This document shows positions 35,326 through 44,940 of a stretch of DNA of 47,696 bases, piece after piece. The stretch spans positions 1-47,696 of the forward strand of contig CAMJGD010000022.1 of NCBI GenBank assembly GCA_946405135.1. Direction: 5' to 3'. Below the pieces are notes generated by a model. The model did not search any database. It saw only the letters and a list, made by a program, of their open reading frames with translations, and was not told the DNA's origin. The position numbers and the translations under genes were made by a program. This DNA is from an uncultured Clostridiaceae bacterium (lineage in GTDB: Bacteria; Bacillota; Clostridia; Clostridiales; Clostridiaceae). The number at the start of each line of letters is the position of its first letter. The stretch's first letter is position 1.

Positions 35326-38300
35326 TATTGAACAATCTCCTGTTCTTTATAATCTTTAAGTGTTTTTTTCTTTTCAGCAACATAATCAAGGAAGTTTTGA
35401 CCAGATTCAAATCTTACTATTCCATATTCAAGACTTACATTAACCTTTCCTTCGCTCATGAAACTACCTCTAATATTGTCTATACTTCCTTCTAACTTCT
35501 CAATATCGGCTTTTGTAGATGAATCCATCGTAAACTCAATCCATCCTTTTTCGTTGCTAGTTTCATCTACTTTATAAAGTGTAACAATTACATCTGAAAG
35601 CTGTGCCTTATGTTTTTTAAGCTTTCCTAATTCATCATAGGTTTCTGCAGTATCATTAGTCTTATGTCTTTTATATAACTTAAGTGATTTTTGTTTATCT
35701 ATATTTAGTGTTTCCCCTTTATCTCTATCAATTTTTACCTGTAGCACATTTGAATATACTCCTTGAGCTTCAGCTATAGCTAAAACAAATGTTGCATTCT
35801 TCGGTATGGTTACTTCTGAATCATATATCCCACCATGTTCCTTTGGATTTGAACCATCGGTTGTAAATCTTATCGGTACCTCTGGTGCTGATTTAAGCTC
35901 AATCACCTTATCATCACCTTTATCATAAACCCTGTATTTTACAGTAATCTTATTTTTCCACTCAACAGAGTCCCCTGTTTCATGTTCACCTGAACTGTCA
36001 ACACATATAAATGAAACTTTCAGCTCTGTTGTTCTAAATTCATTTATATTTTCAACAAGGTTTGAGGCTTCTGTTGCTACTCCGCCTATTTCATAATAAA
36101 CCTTATCACCATACTTTGGCAGAAACCTTAATACAACTTCTCCAGTTTCATCATCTCTTCGAAGCTCCTGAACTAGAACCTCTGTTTTTTCTTTTGGGAA
36201 TGGTGGTTTTTCAACATATCCTCCATTTTCCCTCCATACATCTTTTTTAATCATATTATCCTTCAAAGCATCTAAAGCTGAAGGAATATGCCACTGCCAT
36301 GCTGGATTAGTTGCTGCACGTTCTTTTACATCATTCCAGCGCATTTCCTTTTGAGTAAATAAACGATCTTCACATTTCTTTCTGAAGTTATCGTCACTTA
36401 TGTGTTCTGTGAATTTTTGTCTTTGCATAAGAACGTCTCTTATTTGTTTCTCTCCATTATAGTCATTACCTGTAAACTCCATGAAGAAGTCAGCCTTTGC
36501 AAGTTTATCTTTAGCTGGGTAATACAAGCTAACAAAGGTTTCTCTTGCTGATTGCAGTAATTCTAATTTAACTTTAAGCTGTTTTTCTACAGCCTTTTGA
36601 TATTGTGGGTTATTTGCTGGAACTTTCTCTTCTTCCATTCTCCCAAGTATTACACTTATAGCCTTATGTTCCTTTGCTGCACGTATGAGCTTTTCCATTG
36701 TGCTTCTCTGACCAGATAAAAACATTACTCTATTTTTATATCTGGCATCATCATAAAATGCTTGAAGAGCTGGATTTAATCCTGAACCTCCTGCATATGG
36801 TTCAAACAAGACAAGAAGTACCTTGTCATCTACCAAGTTTATCTCATCTATAGCTGGAAATACCTGAACTTTTTGATAACAGTCATTGATTGAAGGTTTA
36901 AACTTTTCTTCAAGAAATGTGCGTAATTCTTTTTTTGCACTATCAGAATCATAGCTATCAACTAATGAATTTAACTCTGCAATAAGGTTTTTAGTATTTT
37001 TGAAGAATAACCTTCCATCTCTATCTGTATATAAGTACCATGACTTCATTACAAATTCATCAAGAGCCCTTTTAACACGGGTTATATCCTTATTAGGCTC
37101 ACAAAGATAACCTATAGTTTCTTGGATAGATAATCCAAGCAATGCATTTGGTATATCCGCAAGAGATGCAACAAGTATTAATCTACTTAATTCCCTCATA
37201 CAAGTTTCTCCAAGGCTTGCATCAACTTCTTCTGCTATCGCCTTACCATTTGCAGCTATATCATGTGCTATAGCATTTGTAAGAGAAGGCTTAATTTGTG
37301 TTATAGCTATAAGCATTTCTGGGGTATTTAAATCAAAATCATGTACATTAACTAAATACTTACTTTGTGCCTTCGGTGAATCGCCAGTATACAGCTGTGC
37401 TACGATTAACCTCATTAATCTTATTAACCCTCTTGTCTGCTGGAATCCTGGGTTTTCCTTAAATCTTGCATATAGGTCCTTAATTGATGGATGGAAAGGG
37501 TATGAATCCTTTATGCCAACGTAAATTTGTTCAGGAGAAGTATTGGTATAGCCCATCTGCTTTGCCTCTGTAACAGCTTGCTTATATGTACCTGCAATCT
37601 CATTTATTTCATCATCTGCTGGTAATGTCTTAAATAATCTTTTTCTTAAAATATGGTATACTTCATCTGATGTAGCTTGAACTGGTTCTATATTTAAAGC
37701 CGATCTATTTACTTCATTCTCAAGCTCTTTAAAGGTAGATTGTAGAAGCTCACTTCCACTTTCGTAAGTTGCCTTCAAATCTGCTATAACAAGGCATACG
37801 TTTGAAAGCTCTTCCTTTCCAAGAGCATTGAAAAGATTAGCTAAAGCTGTAGTTGTTATTACAGCTAAATTTGAGTCACCTATGGTTTTTGATTTTGCAT
37901 TCTCCAGATATGGAGGAAGCTCATCTAAAAGTATTAGTAGTGGTTCTCCTTTTAAAAGATTTATCCATGCTGTTTGTCCTGGTGCTTGGAGTGGTGTATA
38001 GTAATCCTTAAACATTTCTTTTTTACCAAGCTGCTCTGCTATAGCTCCCCAAATCCCATACGGTGCATCACTCTCTCTGCCAGTAAATGCAACCACCTTT
38101 ATTTTTCCTACATGGCTATTCTTGTATTTATCACCTAATATTTTTTCTCTATATTCTGGATGCTTTGCAAGTAGTCCAAGAGAAATCATGTTGTGAGTTT
38201 TTCCACCACCCATTGATTGAGTCAACTTAATTACTCCTGTAGCCCCTTGCCTGTGAAAACGCTTAAAAGCTGTTTCAACTAACAGCTTCATACCTTGAGT

Positions 38301-38435
38301 TGGAAAGTTTTCCTCAAAAAATTCTAAAGGATTAATACGATTTTCAATAAGATCAGTTAAATCCAAAACGTCATCCCTTTTAGTTTCATCAAATACTCCC
38401 TCTCGTGGCCTACATAATTCAAACAATGTCTTCAC
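35325..38435 (-). CDS. DUF499 AAA-type ATPase of an anti-phage cluster
   Basis: A 1,036-aa DUF499 ATPase. Walker A is LTQSMGGGKTHNM (71-83) and Walker B is LLILLDELPPYLE (about 167-179), with ADLKATYESGS as a likely sensor region. The C-terminal third holds a chitobiase-like strand-rich stretch (IRFTTDGSNPKEHGG) common in DUF499 proteins. It presumably powers DNA or complex remodelling for the helicase and methylase. Start: GTG 38435 (MKTLFELCRP), with AAGGGG about ten bases upstream. It follows the small TIGR04540-like gene by about 30 bases. Confidence 0.9.
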   Translation of the reverse strand: MKTLFELCRPREGVFDETKRDDVLDLTDLIENRINPLEFFEENFPTQGMKLLVETAFKRFHRQGATGVIKLTQSMGGGKTHNMISLGLLAKHPEYREKILGDKYKNSHVGKIKVVAFTGRESDAPYGIWGAIAEQLGKKEMFKDYYTPLQAPGQTAWINLLKGEPLLILLDELPPYLENAKSKTIGDSNLAVITTTALANLFNALGKEELSNVCLVIADLKATYESGSELLQSTFKELENEVNRSALNIEPVQATSDEVYHILRKRLFKTLPADDEINEIAGTYKQAVTEAKQMGYTNTSPEQIYVGIKDSYPFHPSIKDLYARFKENPGFQQTRGLIRLMRLIVAQLYTGDSPKAQSKYLVNVHDFDLNTPEMLIAITQIKPSLTNAIAHDIAANGKAIAEEVDASLGETCMRELSRLILVASLADIPNALLGLSIQETIGYLCEPNKDITRVKRALDEFVMKSWYLYTDRDGRLFFKNTKNLIAELNSLVDSYDSDSAKKELRTFLEEKFKPSINDCYQKVQVFPAIDEINLVDDKVLLVLFEPYAGGSGLNPALQAFYDDARYKNRVMFLSGQRSTMEKLIRAAKEHKAISVILGRMEEEKVPANNPQYQKAVEKQLKVKLELLQSARETFVSLYYPAKDKLAKADFFMEFTGNDYNGEKQIRDVLMQRQKFTEHISDDNFRKKCEDRLFTQKEMRWNDVKERAATNPAWQWHIPSALDALKDNMIKKDVWRENGGYVEKPPFPKEKTEVLVQELRRDDETGEVVLRFLPKYGDKVYYEIGGVATEASNLVENINEFRTTELKVSFICVDSSGEHETGDSVEWKNKITVKYRVYDKGDDKVIELKSAPEVPIRFTTDGSNPKEHGGIYDSEVTIPKNATFVLAIAEAQGVYSNVLQVKIDRDKGETLNIDKQKSLKLYKRHKTNDTAETYDELGKLKKHKAQLSDVIVTLYKVDETSNEKGWIEFTMDSSTKADIEKLEGSIDNIRGSFMSEGKVNVSLEYGIVRFESGQNFLDYVAEKKKTLKDYKEQEIVQ

Positions 38436-38466
38436 TTTTCAAAATCCCCTTCCCTACACTTTTAAT

Positions 38467-38706
38467 TCACATTTGTTCTTTTATTTTTAAGACAACTTCA
38501 AGCCTTCTTTTTCCACACTTTTGTCTTAATAGAGTAACAAATTCATTTTCTTTAAATATTAATGAATCATTATTTCTCATAATTCCCTGCAATAATTCAA
38601 TCATGTTTTTTTCATCAATCTTATTATCCCAATAACTATCAATTATGAAATTAATAGCTTCGGCTGCTTCCTTTTGATTCTTAAAAAAGGTTTTTATGTT
38701 CTTCAA
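38467..38706 (-). CDS. TIGR04540-like small protein, first gene of the anti-phage operon
   Basis: A 79-aa helical basic protein (NQKEAAEAINFIIDSYWDNK, then LRQKCGKRRLEVVLKI) that I recall as TIGR04540 family. Start placed at TTG 38706 (MKNIKTFFKNQ) with GAAGGTG six bases upstream, which fits the usual N-terminus; ATG 38724 would add six residues. It is directly downstream of a good promoter and 31 bases before the DUF499 gene, so it may be the regulator or an accessory subunit of the cluster. Confidence 0.7.
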   Translation of the reverse strand: MKNIKTFFKNQKEAAEAINFIIDSYWDNKIDEKNMIELLQGIMRNNDSLIFKENEFVTLLRQKCGKRRLEVVLKIKEQM

Positions 38707-38764
38707 TAAAACACCTTCTCCCATCCTTCTTATAAAATTCTTATATTTTTTATATATAATTTAT

Positions 38765-38793
38765 ATTATACTCTTATAACCCATTGTAATCAA
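38765..38793 (-). promoter_or_regulatory. Promoter of the anti-phage operon
   Basis: Minus strand: -35 TTGATT (38788-38793), 17-bp spacer, -10 TATAAT (38765-38770). Confidence 0.75.
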
Positions 38794-38843
38794 TTGGAAA
38801 TAATATTTAAATAAAAATTCATATATACTTTTAACTTTCTATT

Positions 38844-38866
38844 ATGGTAAACGTCACGTTGACCAT
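38844..38866. promoter_or_regulatory. Orphan 23-bp operator-like palindrome
   Basis: Arms ATGGTAAACGT and ACGTTGACCAT with one mismatch around a single C. It shares TCACGTTGAC with the palindrome at 47448-47474 (opposite strand). MerR-type regulators often use GC-containing dyads of this look; no such regulator gene is in the window. Confidence 0.5.
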
Positions 38867-38869
38867 GAG

Positions 38870-38904
38870 AAAAAATTAAAAGTTCCGGATAACCCAGAAC
38901 TTTT
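38870..38904 (-). terminator. Terminator hairpin downstream of the 39-kb minus-strand gene
   Basis: AAAAGTTCTGG and CCGGAACTTTT pair on the minus strand with one G-U, followed by AATTTTTTC. Confidence 0.75.
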
Positions 38905-38923
38905 ACACCATATGACCATTATA

Positions 38924-39058
38924 TTAATATTCCATCTTTGCCCTCCATTTTTTAGCTCTTCTCCATTGCTTTGTTTTTTCTGGATCAGCAAAATTTTCTT
39001 TTAATTCCTGGTATATTCGCCAAAATATCCTTTTAGAGTTAATGCTATACCCAAACAC
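38924..39058 (-). pseudogene. Short basic gene remnant
   Basis: An open frame of 44 codons containing IFWRIYQELKENFADPEK and then a basic Trp-rich end (QWRRAKKWRAKMEY). The composition is clearly protein-like, but the only start is a GTG without a ribosome binding site. It is probably the 3' end of a decayed gene on the strand of the 39111 gene; the two are separated by about 50 bases. Confidence 0.4.
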
Positions 39059-39110
39059 TAATACATAAATATGAATAATAACTTTATTTTTTTAATATCT
39101 GTTACCACTA

Positions 39111-39398
39111 TTAATTACAAATTTCTTTTACATAACATCTATAAAGATAATTACTTGTCCTGCATATTCCAACTGCAAGGAATTTTCTATTACCAAAAGA
39201 CTTCATTTGTTTCAATATCTTTATTTCCTTGCTACCAATCTTACAATTTATTATACCTTCTGATTTTGGCCAAAATAATTCGTATCCTAGTCTTTCTAAA
39301 TTCTCTCTTGCGTTCTTATCCATTACTCTATATTGGGATAGTATTTTCTGTAAACACTCAATTTCTTTTTGTATATTTTCAGTATTTATTTTCATCAT
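39111..39398 (-). CDS. Hypothetical protein
   Basis: About 95 aa, helical at the start (INTENIQKEIECLQKILSQY) then mixed (GYELFWPKSEGIINCKIG, RKFLAVGICRTS). Family not recognised. AAGGAG precedes the start cluster; ATG 39398 or ATG 39404 may be used. It is the only sizeable frame with a ribosome binding site here; the longer plus-strand frame opposite it is hydrophobic noise. Confidence 0.55.
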   Translation of the reverse strand: MMKINTENIQKEIECLQKILSQYRVMDKNARENLERLGYELFWPKSEGIINCKIGSKEIKILKQMKSFGNRKFLAVGICRTSNYLYRCYVKEICN

Positions 39399-39623
39399 AT
39401 ACATCACTCTCCTTTTTCCTAGGCTGTTTTAGCCTTATGTATATTACCTTAATATCAGGAGAGTTTAATAACTGTTTTTATAGCATAGTCCTTGTTTCAT
39501 ATCATTTTCAACTATCTTATCTTATTTATATAGTATCAATTCTCTTTTTAAAAGTCTAATTTTACACTTCCACAATCAGAAAGCCAATTCCTTATAAGGT
39601 CAACATACAGAAAAACAAACTAC

Positions 39624-39653
39624 TTGAATTCTATAAAAATAAAATATTATAAT
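39624..39653 (+). promoter_or_regulatory. Promoter of the three-gene unknown operon
   Basis: -35 TTGAAT (39624-39629), 18-bp spacer, -10 TATAAT (39648-39653). Confidence 0.6.
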
Positions 39654-39700
39654 TTTATATGAATAGGATAATATTTCAAGATGAGGAAGGGGTTTTTATT

Positions 39701-40444
39701 ATGCCAACTAAAAAAACAATTAAATTTAACCATGAAAAACTCGGAGAAATTACTTTAAACACCACTGAAAAAGGAGAGCCATTATATGATAGAGAAACAA
39801 CATTAGGAATTCTCTCTAAAGGAATAGATTATCTTTACAATAAAGATCTATTAACTCTATCCGAAAAGGAAAAAGTAGAAGATCAGTTACAGGACTGTAA
39901 TATTGAATTAATTGATAATCTTGGTTCATTATGTAGCCTAAATTATCTCTATAACAAATTAACAGGTTCCGCTAAACTAACTGTGTTATATATTGATGAA
40001 AATTCCAAATACCTTGATAAGGAAAGTATGATTACCGGTCTTCTTGATCAGTTATGCGATGCCATTGTTACAGTGCTTTGCAATGAGGTAAACCTCAAAG
40101 ATGCAGAAAAAGAATTTAAAGTTAAAGGAGAAGAGTGGGAAAAATATGCTGTGACTTTACTTCCGGAAAAAGAAATTATTTCCGCCCATTTTCGCAATGA
40201 GGCTACTGAATATTTAACCAAAGAAATAACCGAGGATAGAATAGAAAAATTGAAAGAAATCTATGAGTATAATGGTTATGACGATGGTGAATGGATTGAC
40301 TATTTTCTAACCGATTATATAGAAGTTGTCATGTCAGATCTTCCAGAATCTGATGATGAAAAGAGTTTGACACCTGAAGAATATGTAGATGACCAAATAT
40401 ATATTTATGAAGATGATAGACGTATGGAAAGAGAAAATCAATAA
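39701..40444 (+). CDS. Acidic hypothetical protein, first gene of an unknown operon
   Basis: A 247-aa acidic soluble protein. I do not recognise the family. The N-terminus is strand-rich (TIKFNHEKLGEITLNTTEKG), the middle helical, and the last ~60 residues very acidic (DDGEWIDYFLTDYIEVV, LPESDDEKS). Such acidity can mimic DNA or bind basic partners, but that is speculation. Start ATG 39701 with GGAAGGGG upstream; an earlier ATG at 39659 sits too close to the promoter. Followed by two plus-strand genes 70-85 bases apart. Confidence 0.7.
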   Translation: MPTKKTIKFNHEKLGEITLNTTEKGEPLYDRETTLGILSKGIDYLYNKDLLTLSEKEKVEDQLQDCNIELIDNLGSLCSLNYLYNKLTGSAKLTVLYIDENSKYLDKESMITGLLDQLCDAIVTVLCNEVNLKDAEKEFKVKGEEWEKYAVTLLPEKEIISAHFRNEATEYLTKEITEDRIEKLKEIYEYNGYDDGEWIDYFLTDYIEVVMSDLPESDDEKSLTPEEYVDDQIYIYEDDRRMERENQ

Positions 40445-40528
40445 ATTGCTTAAATCCCCGTTAAAATAAGGATTCAGCTAATGGGCCGAGGCCTTATTAC
40501 ATAACCTAAAATCGAGGTGGTCTTAATA

Positions 40529-40966
40529 ATGAATAAAATAATCACTATTCAGAATATCCAAGAACAGATGAAAAAAGGTGGCTGCTGGCTTCTAAATGAT
40601 GCTTCCGATGTTATGAAAAACTACTCAAAAAATAATAATTTGGATGTTTGTCACTGTAGAACCCCACAAAAATTTATCAAGCAGGATGAAGATATAATAA
40701 TTCTTTCGATTTCAAAAGAAATGTGGGCTGGTATCAAAAAATATAATAATGAGGATGTAACATTCCGAAAAAAAGAAGGGTCAATCATTGTATTAATTGA
40801 AAGAGGGAGCGGAAAATCTCTTGTTTCTGTGATTAATGATTATTCAGATGAAGAATTCATACAAAATATGATAAATAGCGGCTATATATCAAGATATGAA
40901 TATGAATACTACAGTAATATTGAAAATCAAATTAACTTGCCATTAATAAAAACAATAGCTATATAA
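40529..40966 (+). CDS. Hypothetical protein, second gene of an unknown operon
   Basis: A 145-aa protein without a recognised family. It contains GGCWLLNDASDVMKNYSK, VCHCRTPQKF, and an internal ERGSGKSLVS that looks P-loop-like but lacks the surrounding strand and a Walker B, so I do not call it an ATPase. Start ATG 40529 with GAGGTGG upstream. Same strand and similar spacing as its neighbours. Confidence 0.65.
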   Translation: MNKIITIQNIQEQMKKGGCWLLNDASDVMKNYSKNNNLDVCHCRTPQKFIKQDEDIIILSISKEMWAGIKKYNNEDVTFRKKEGSIIVLIERGSGKSLVSVINDYSDEEFIQNMINSGYISRYEYEYYSNIENQINLPLIKTIAI

Positions 40967-41032
40967 TTCTTAAGCAATACTTTTTAACTTCAGATTTTAT
41001 TAAGGATATTTAACAAACAGGAGGAATATTAA

Positions 41033-41965
41033 ATGAGTGATTTTTGCGGAATACCAGGCTCAAGGCTAATATGCCGAGTTATTAGAGCTGTAGAAAGAGA
41101 ACTGGAAACATTTTATGTAACACCAGATGAAATAAAACTTATTAAACAAGCAATTAAAGAATATAGCTCTTCTTCCAATTGTAACAATATGCTTGTTATG
41201 GATATATTAAGTCATTTAAATAATATTTGCGAAGATATGTTAATCGAATATAGAGCAGGTCGATGGCATAACAATACTCAATCACCACTATATTTATTAC
41301 CATCAGAGATTAATGTTGTAATAGATATTTTGGAATATAAGGATGAGATAGCTGAACAACTTGAAACATTGATTAAATATCTTAATGATCGTTATATTAT
41401 AATTCAAGGTCTTGCTGGATCAAAACAAGGTCAAAATATTCCAAGTAGGTCTGACCATTGGAATAAAATATACACATATTATAAACAGCGTTTAGATGGA
41501 GTCACCTTTGGTCAGCGAACTGTTCCAAGAAATAAATTTATGTATCGTAGAATAACAATGGGGTATCCTTATTCATCTCAAAAAAAGGAAATGTATGAAG
41601 CAATGTACCATTGTAATAATATATATGATAATAAAGAAGAACAAGAAATCTGCGAATTTATTTGTAATAGCATCGCTGAATCCCTTCTATATGAGGGAGA
41701 AGATTATATCTATGTTCATATTTTTGAAACCCAATATATCATTGCTGCTCTTAAAAATATGCGTGAGCATTTTTCTAATAACAACGGAAATGATAAGAGT
41801 AACTCTATAAACTTTTTGCTTGATCAACTTACTCCAATGCCACTAAACTTTAGCAGTAAAGAAAGCAAGGAATATAAAAAGTTTATGGCACTTGCTCCAG
41901 CTCAAAAGATGAAGAAGATACAAACAGCTTGGAAAGAACCTTTTAATTCCCCAGCTAAAGCTTAA
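41033..41965 (+). CDS. Hypothetical protein, third gene of an unknown operon
   Basis: A 310-aa mainly helical soluble protein, family not recognised. Segments: GSRLICRVIRAVERELETFY, then VTPDEIKLIKQAIKEY, LPSEINVVIDILEYKDE, and a central basic region (GQRTVPRNKFMYRR). ATG 41033 has AGGAGG eight bases upstream, the best ribosome binding site of the three. Closed by the terminator at 42008. Confidence 0.7.
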   Translation: MSDFCGIPGSRLICRVIRAVERELETFYVTPDEIKLIKQAIKEYSSSSNCNNMLVMDILSHLNNICEDMLIEYRAGRWHNNTQSPLYLLPSEINVVIDILEYKDEIAEQLETLIKYLNDRYIIIQGLAGSKQGQNIPSRSDHWNKIYTYYKQRLDGVTFGQRTVPRNKFMYRRITMGYPYSSQKKEMYEAMYHCNNIYDNKEEQEICEFICNSIAESLLYEGEDYIYVHIFETQYIIAALKNMREHFSNNNGNDKSNSINFLLDQLTPMPLNFSSKESKEYKKFMALAPAQKMKKIQTAWKEPFNSPAKA

Positions 41966-42007
41966 AAATATCAATAATTTTGTTTTGCTTTTAATGCTTG
42001 TCAAAGA

Positions 42008-42041
42008 TGTCCTCCTTTAATGAATAAAGGGGACGTTTTTA
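42008..42041 (+). terminator. Terminator of the three-gene unknown operon
   Basis: GTCCTCCTTTA and TAAAGGGGAC arms (one bulge) with a 5-nt loop, then GTTTTTATT. Confidence 0.8.
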
Positions 42042-42236
42042 TTAATAATTCTTATACATATATGTATAAGACATCTAACACAAAATAAGAGCCTTAAATA
42101 CTCTAACAGTCTGATTTTACATTTATGTAATCCTCTCTGACTACGCTCTATTAACCTTTTTGATTTTTCGATTATCTTCTGCTCCTTTAGAATGAATTTA
42201 AATATAATCAATTTGTGAATTTTTATATGATTGAAC

Positions 42237-42386
42237 TTATTTTTTATTTAAAGCAACATCCATTATACGTTTATACAATCTATATTTATATTCATTTTCG
42301 CTTTTTTCTGCATTTTCAATTATTTTCAATTTTAGCTTTGATACTGGTGGCTTTATATTCATAACAGTTACTTTGCTTGTATCCAT
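42237..42386 (-). CDS. Small basic hypothetical protein (49 aa)
   Basis: ATG 42386 with GGGGTGATAAAG upstream opens MDTSKVTVMNIKPPVSKLK, followed by a basic helical part (LYKRIMDVALNKK). Highly charged, without membrane segment. No family is recognised; the good ribosome binding site and codon use support a real gene. Confidence 0.55.
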   Translation of the reverse strand: MDTSKVTVMNIKPPVSKLKLKIIENAEKSENEYKYRLYKRIMDVALNKK

Positions 42387-42726
42387 TCTTTATCACCCCT
42401 ATATCTTCATTTTATTCATATACTGAAAATAAAAGTATTGATATATCTCTATTCTATTATCATTAAATTCCGGTAAACTTGATATATTAAACCTTACTCC
42501 TTTCTATCTGATGTCTATCTATATATGTTTAAAAAATACTCTTTCTCTTATTGCTAAATATTAAAAGAGCAGAGTCAGATTTATTTCCCATTCAATCCTC
42601 CCTACCCTTTTAATTTCAGGGTTTATAAGCTCTTTTCTATTGTTCACAGTAAAGATTCTATACATAGATACCATTATTACATATAGATAAACCATTAAAA
42701 TTATCGTATTTGCAATACATTTAGAA
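42387..42726. other. Intergenic region with a structured segment
   Basis: On the minus strand AAAAGAGC (about 42634) and GCTCTTTT (about 42564) form an outer stem around a CCCT/AGGG hairpin and a GGGAGG-preceded 20-codon frame (MGNKSDSALLIF...). It may be the 3' structure of the MCP transcript, an RNA element or a tiny gene. Not matched to a known riboswitch. Confidence 0.35.
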
Positions 42727-44445
42727 TTATATTACAAACTTCTGAATCAAAGCATTTAGTTGTTCTGCAATACTTGCTTGGTTTTGTGCAGAAATCGAAA
42801 CCTGTTCCATAGCTTGGGTAGTTTCACTGATACTTGTCATTATTTCATTTGAGCTTGAAGCTGTAACTTGAGCAGAATTAGCTATATTTTGAACGACCTT
42901 TGCTACTTCATCAATAGTTGCATTTATTTCTTCAGATAATGATGCAATATTTTCAGACATACCGCTTACAAACTGTGCATCCTTCTCGTAATTATTTCCG
43001 GTATCAACTAAAAGTTCATAGTCTGCTCTAACTCTTTTATCAATAAACTCTAAAATATCATTCGAGTTATCCGACAGATTGCTGAACGCCCCTCGAACTT
43101 TTTCAATAACTCCCTGAATGTTTTTAACATTCTCCGCAGACTGCTCTGCGAGTTTTCTGATTTCATCAGCTACTACTGCAAAGCCTTTTCCCTGTTCACC
43201 AGCCCTTGCTGCTTCAATAGCCGCGTTAAGAGCTAAAAGATTAGTTTGTGAAGCTATTCCAGCAATTGCATCAGCCATTACTTTTATTTCTTCAACAATC
43301 TTTCCTTCTTCAATAGCCTTGATGATGTTTTTTTCTTTAACTACATACAGTTCCTCTGCAGAAATCTTTGATTCCTGACCCTTTTCCTTTATATTTATTG
43401 CCTTCTCCTTTATTTTTTCAGATTCATAGCTACCTTCTGTAGATTTACTTGATAACTCTGCAATACCTGAATTTACTTCCTCAATAGATGCTGAAATTTC
43501 TTGTGTAGTTGCACTTGTTTCCTCTGTTCCTTTAACTATTTCCTTCGTATATTCATTAATGCTTACAAGTTTTGCAGTCATTTCTTCTACTGTAGCAGAT
43601 AGTTCCTCACTTGCAGCACTTACATCTCCTGACTGCTCAATAACTTTTGATATTAGTTCTTTAATATTATCTCTGGCAATATTTAATGCTTTAGCTAATT
43701 GCCCAAATTCGTCTTTACTATTTAAATCAATACTTTGTGTTAAATCTCCATTTCCTATAGTTTCTGCAAATTTTAATCCACTTTTTATTGAGCCAGAAAT
43801 ATATACGGACAAGGCAGTTCCTAAAATAGTAGCAATTACTAAACCAGCTAACGAAATAGCATACATAGCACCCTTTACTTTATTATAAAGTTCTGTATTA
43901 TTATTATTGCTCATTTTGGCATTATTTCTGCTTATTTCAATAAATTCATTAATAGATCCCTCCACCTTCTCTCTTGCCTTTACTACTTCTGGAAAAACAA
44001 CTTCTGCTTCACTATATTTAGATGCTCCAATTAACTCAAATAAATTTGCCCTTTTGTTTCTATAAACATTTAAACTTTCATTAAAGCTATTCCATAACTT
44101 TTTTTCTTCAGATGTTGTTAATGATCGTTTATCAATTTCAGATATTATTTTTTCATTGTCACTTTGTATGCCTTCTATTTTTTTAACTCCTGCTTGATAA
44201 GTTTCATTATTTCTTATATAAAGCATACCTTGTATTTCTGAACGTATAATTAATAAATTTTCTTTTATTATATGTAGCTTATCAATTGTTTTCAAATCGT
44301 CATTATACATTATTTCTGCATTCCTATTTATCTTACCTATACTGTTTATACCTATAACTGATACAACTCCGATAAGCATAACGATAATAATAAACGCTGC
44401 ATAAAGTTTAGTTTTCATTTTTAAGTTTTTAAAAAAACTCATCAT
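42727..44445 (-). CDS. Methyl-accepting chemotaxis protein
   Basis: Transmembrane chemoreceptor, 572 aa. TM1 at about 14-34 and TM2 at about 192-215 flank an extracellular four-helix-bundle ligand domain; a HAMP linker follows, then the cytoplasmic signalling coiled coil with the highly conserved tip [20 protein letters not shown] and [16 protein letters not shown]. It signals through CheW/CheA to the flagellar motor. The ligand is not predictable. Start at ATG 44445 or 44442 with GGGAGATG upstream. Monocistronic. No cheA/cheW in the window. Confidence 0.95.
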   Translation of the reverse strand: MMSFFKNLKMKTKLYAAFIIIVMLIGVVSVIGINSIGKINRNAEIMYNDDLKTIDKLHIIKENLLIIRSEIQGMLYIRNNETYQAGVKKIEGIQSDNEKIISEIDKRSLTTSEEKKLWNSFNESLNVYRNKRANLFELIGASKYSEAEVVFPEVVKAREKVEGSINEFIEISRNNAKMSNNNNTELYNKVKGAMYAISLAGLVIATILGTALSVYISGSIKSGLKFAETIGNGDLTQSIDLNSKDEFGQLAKALNIARDNIKELISKVIEQSGDVSAASEELSATVEEMTAKLVSINEYTKEIVKGTEETSATTQEISASIEEVNSGIAELSSKSTEGSYESEKIKEKAINIKEKGQESKISAEELYVVKEKNIIKAIEEGKIVEEIKVMADAIAGIASQTNLLALNAAIEAARAGEQGKGFAVVADEIRKLAEQSAENVKNIQGVIEKVRGAFSNLSDNSNDILEFIDKRVRADYELLVDTGNNYEKDAQFVSGMSENIASLSEEINATIDEVAKVVQNIANSAQVTASSSNEIMTSISETTQAMEQVSISAQNQASIAEQLNALIQKFVI

Positions 44446-44810
44446 TTACATCTCCCTATTTTACTTTATTGTAGTACCTTAAGACCTTACATTAATTTCA
44501 AATAACCGCTTATCTAAAAAGAATTATAACTATTAATTATCGTTCAATCACCTCATTTACAAAGCTTTTATATTGTAACCTTAACCTATATTCAAAGTTT
44601 TACTATTGATATAGATTGGTTAAATTAAATAAATCAAAGATTTTTATTTTAAATACATAAAATTATATCATCGTACTATCAAACATCAATAATATCGATA
44701 AAAGTCTATAATAACTTTATGTTTTACATTATCCTACAGTACTGAATCATACATTTTCATTACATAATTTTAACTTAATTGATATATTTCAACACTAATA
44801 ATATTTTATA
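44446..44810. other. Intergenic region upstream of the MCP gene
   Basis: AT-rich; should hold the MCP promoter. I see no repeat or hairpin worth calling before the duplicated leader that begins at 44811. Confidence 0.4.
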
Positions 44811-44940
44811 TTATAATATAAAAATCTTCAAAGGTTTTTAGCGCTATATGGGTAATTTGTTTTAACCCCTTTAGTTTATTTTATATTACATACATTGTCT
44901 GTAAAGTAAACTAAAGGGGGTGTTTGAAAATGGATTATAA
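44811..44940 (+). repeat. Duplicated leader, copy 1
   Basis: About 130 bases nearly identical (roughly a dozen differences and one indel by eye) to 46512-46640, including ribosome binding site, start codon and the first four codons. Contains ACCCCTTTAGTTTA and TAAACTAAAGGGGGT, complementary arms that include the Shine-Dalgarno GGGGG, so it is either an operator dyad or an RNA hairpin that hides the ribosome binding site. Confidence 0.85.

Noticed and set aside
29075-38435. DISARM or BREX assignment for the methylase/helicase cluster
   Set aside because: The DUF499, DUF3780 and DUF1156 genes do not belong to DISARM (no DrmA/DrmB) and there is no PglZ or BrxC-type BREX core.
39071-39559. 162-codon plus-strand frame
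   Set aside because: Composition is Phe/Leu/Ser/Tyr-rich noise typical of the reverse of AT-rich coding DNA; the minus-strand gene at 39111 has a ribosome binding site.
42017-42211. 64-codon minus-strand frame
   Set aside because: Overlaps the operon terminator and lacks a ribosome binding site.
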